DNA of 6,782 bases. Source: Coxiellaceae bacterium UBA1530. Its GTDB lineage: Bacteria; Pseudomonadota; Gammaproteobacteria; Coxiellales; Coxiellaceae. The stretch spans positions 73,488 to 80,269 of the forward strand of contig DCQA01000017.1 in assembly GCA_002323325.1 (NCBI GenBank), read 5' to 3'. Positions 5,779 through 6,782 of this stretch are shown piece by piece. Within the stretch, counting starts at the first letter, position 1. Each line of letters starts with the position of its first letter. Below the pieces are notes generated by a model. It had not been told where the DNA came from and ran no database searches. It saw only the letters and a program-made list of their open reading frames with translations. The translations under genes and the position numbers were made by a program.

Positions 5779-5810
5779 AATATAAACTATAAAGTTAATT
5801 ATTAGTTAAG
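5779..5810 (-). promoter_or_regulatory. Degenerate PmrA-like box with a possible second -10
   Basis: On the minus strand CTTAACTAA (5810-5802) and ATTAACTTT (5799-5791), 2 bp apart, share the TTAA-N7-TTAA core and 9-2-9 spacing of a PmrA box, but carry C where the consensus has T. TATATT (5784-5779) follows 6 bp after the box, much like the spacing upstream of the 459-residue protein. The box also lies 21 bp above the TTGACA promoter, so it could act on either promoter or be chance. Confidence 0.3.
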
Positions 5811-5833
5811 AAAAAACCAGAAACACAGTATTA

Positions 5834-5855
5834 GAGTCCAATAGTATTGAGACTC
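5834..5855. repeat. Inverted repeat GAGTC-CAATA / TATTG-GACTC
   Basis: GAGTC (5834-5838) and CAATA (5839-5843) pair with TATTG (5845-5849) and GACTC (5851-5855), with one bulged A at 5850 and a single central G. The stem would open to a small loop in RNA, or the site could be a protein-binding palindrome. It lies just left of the terminator. Confidence 0.45.
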
Positions 5856-5865
5856 GAAATGCTTC

Positions 5866-5896
5866 AAAAAAACCCCAGACAATGTGTGGTTTTTTT
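5866..5896. terminator. Probable terminator downstream of icd
   Basis: An A7 run followed by CCCCA (5866-5877) pairs with TGTGG and a T7 run (5885-5896) with one C-T mismatch. This gives a short GC core flanked by A and T runs that could work in both directions. It is the first terminator-like structure with a U-run that icd transcription meets, about 115 nt after the stop. The sequence closely resembles the 5207-5233 terminator. Confidence 0.6.
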
Positions 5897-5940
5897 AATC
5901 CATTAAACGATTAGAGAATAGGTATTACCGAAGCGGCCAG

Positions 5941-5965
5941 CTTAATCAACAGCTTTTTGATTAAG
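5941..5965. repeat. AT-rich 9-bp hairpin between icd and its terminator
   Basis: CTTAATCAA (5941-5949) and TTGATTAAG (5957-5965) form a perfect stem with a 7-nt loop (CAGCTTT). There is no U-run directly after it on the icd strand. It may stabilise the icd mRNA 3' end or be a binding site. Confidence 0.4.
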
Positions 5966-5993
5966 GTGCACCTCAGTGAGAGTCAAGCACACT

Positions 5994-6010
5994 ATCGATG
6001 CGTCATCGAT
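5994..6010. repeat. Small inverted repeat at the icd stop codon
   Basis: ATCGATG (5994-6000) and CATCGAT (6004-6010) form a perfect 7-bp stem with a 3-nt loop touching the last base of the icd stop codon. No U-run follows, so it is not an intrinsic terminator on its own. Confidence 0.4.
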
Positions 6011-6782
6011 TAGCTCAACGTGTTAAGCACTTGGTTTAGAGTATCGCTAGCACAGGTAATAGCCGCAACACTGGTCGGGCTCATTTGATAATAGCCACGA
6101 CAATCAACGGCATGGCCTCGCGCTGCTCGTAACTCATCAAGAATTTTTTCACAGTTCTCTGACAGCGTTCGTGCAATCGGTGTGAAGATAGCCTTAAGAT
6201 CCGCATCTTGATCTTGCTCAGCCAAGGCTTGTGCCCAATACAATGTCTCATAAAAATGCGTGTCATTGGTACTGAGCGCAGTTAATGACTGACGTGGTGA
6301 GCGATTATTATCGAGCAGTTGCGAGGTTGCTTTCTCTAGGCTATCTGCAAGCACTTGCGCTTTGGGATTGTCTTTCGTGCGAGCCAAATGTGCTAAAGAT
6401 TCTGCTAACGCCATGTACTCACCCAATGAATCCCAACGTAGGTGACCAAAGTCCATGAATTGTTGGACATGCTTAGGAGCTGAACCACCCGCACCGGTTT
6501 CAAATAAACCACCACCATTGGCCAAAGGAACAATAGATAGCATCTTGGCACTGGTGCCTAATTCAAGAATCGGAAACAAATCGGTCAAGTAATCTCTCAA
6601 TACGTTACCGGTTGCAGCAATGCTATTCTCACCCTTTTTAACACGCTCTAATGTGTGTTGCATCGCTTCTGTGGGTGCCATGATTTGTATATCAAGGCCG
6701 TCGGTATCCAATTCACCTAGGTACACATGAAGCTTTTTAATTAATTCTGCGTCATGCGCTCGGTTTTCATTCAACCAAAACA
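6010..6782 (-). CDS. icd: NADP-dependent isocitrate dehydrogenase, monomeric type (C-terminal part)
   Basis: This enzyme of the TCA cycle oxidatively decarboxylates isocitrate to 2-oxoglutarate with NADP+ in the cytosol. The window holds about 257 C-terminal codons of a family usually near 740 residues. The frame runs off the right edge (FWLNENRAHDAEL), and the TTG at 6774 is internal, not a start. Family blocks are clear: DTDGLDI, TGNVLRDYLTDLFPILELG, SAKMLSIVPL, GGGLFETGAGGSAPKHVQQF and HLRWDSLGE, then LLDNNRSP and FYETLYWAQALA. The Arg-Asp of VLRDY corresponds to the substrate-site pair, and the His of PKHVQQ and Arg of HLRW to NADP contacts, as I recall them for the Azotobacter enzyme (R547, D548, H589, R600). 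The block after NNRSP is divergent (see findings). The gene is less AT-rich than its neighbours. Confidence 0.95.
   Translation of the reverse strand, partial: FWLNENRAHDAELIKKLHVYLGELDTDGLDIQIMAPTEAMQHTLERVKKGENSIAATGNVLRDYLTDLFPILELGTSAKMLSIVPLANGGGLFETGAGGSAPKHVQQFMDFGHLRWDSLGEYMALAESLAHLARTKDNPKAQVLADSLEKATSQLLDNNRSPRQSLTALSTNDTHFYETLYWAQALAEQDQDADLKAIFTPIARTLSENCEKILDELRAARGHAVDCRGYYQMSPTSVAAITCASDTLNQVLNTLS

Larger units (their letters stand above)
5670..6009. other. Intergenic region between icd and the Cys-rich gene
   Basis: I see no credible gene in this 340-bp gap. Its left half carries the leader, the promoter and the possible PmrA-like box of the Cys-rich gene. Its right half carries a 5834-5855 inverted repeat, a terminator at 5866-5896, and short palindromes near the end of icd: a 9-bp stem at 5941-5965, AGGTGCACCT at 5964-5973, and a 7-bp stem at 5994-6010. 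No tRNA or known ncRNA is apparent. Confidence 0.6.

Noticed and set aside
6081..6266. 61-codon minus-strand ORF
   Set aside because: It lies wholly within icd in another frame, while the icd frame carries clear family motifs.
6774..6782. TTG at 6774 as the start of a 254-residue protein
   Set aside because: The frame remains open to the edge and the residues before it (FWL) match the family sequence, so this is an internal codon of a truncated view of icd.
1..6782. CRISPR arrays, tRNA or rRNA genes, insertion sequence ends
   Set aside because: I found no spaced direct repeats, cloverleaf-like segments, transposase motifs or terminal inverted repeats with target duplications.

Overview
The window is AT-rich and looks like an accessory stretch of a gammaproteobacterial chromosome. 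I infer a member of the Legionellales, most likely Legionella or a close relative with a Dot/Icm type IV secretion system. This rests on three things. Several large, coiled-coil, domain-poor proteins have effector-like polar C-termini. A tandem TTTAAT motif with an 11-bp period upstream of one of them matches the PmrA box that controls effector and icm/dot genes in Legionella and Coxiella. The one recognisable housekeeping gene is a monomeric-type NADP isocitrate dehydrogenase. No icm/dot gene is present, so the taxonomic and secretion calls are inference.

Layout from left to right. Positions 1-395 hold a weak minus-strand hypothetical ORF (138-395), an in-frame amber codon with continued open frame to 57, and a second open minus frame running off the left edge; this may be a decayed gene. 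Positions 396-620 are a divergent intergenic region with a possible PmrA-like box facing left and a 21-codon leader ORF ending on the next start codon. Positions 621-3128 (+) encode an 835-residue effector-like protein. A possible 41-residue ORF (3100-3225) bridges to a small exported Cys-containing protein (3222-3587), which is followed by a hairpin (3602-3630). An AT-rich curved-looking promoter region (3694-3763) precedes a 459-residue coiled-coil protein (3796-5175, +).

A perfect bidirectional terminator (5207-5233) separates that gene from a convergent minus-strand gene (5271-5669). The latter encodes a 132-residue Cys-rich protein with two predicted membrane segments, and has its own promoter. 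Positions 5670-6009 contain promoter signals, a second terminator closely resembling the first, and several small inverted repeats. The C-terminal third of the isocitrate dehydrogenase gene (6010 to beyond 6782, minus) ends the window.

Interpretation: the window reads as a small cluster of candidate secreted or host-directed proteins next to a core metabolic gene, each with its own promoter or small operon. I recognise no homologue for any of the non-icd genes. Their effector status rests on composition, C-termini, promoter motifs and context, not on identified domains.
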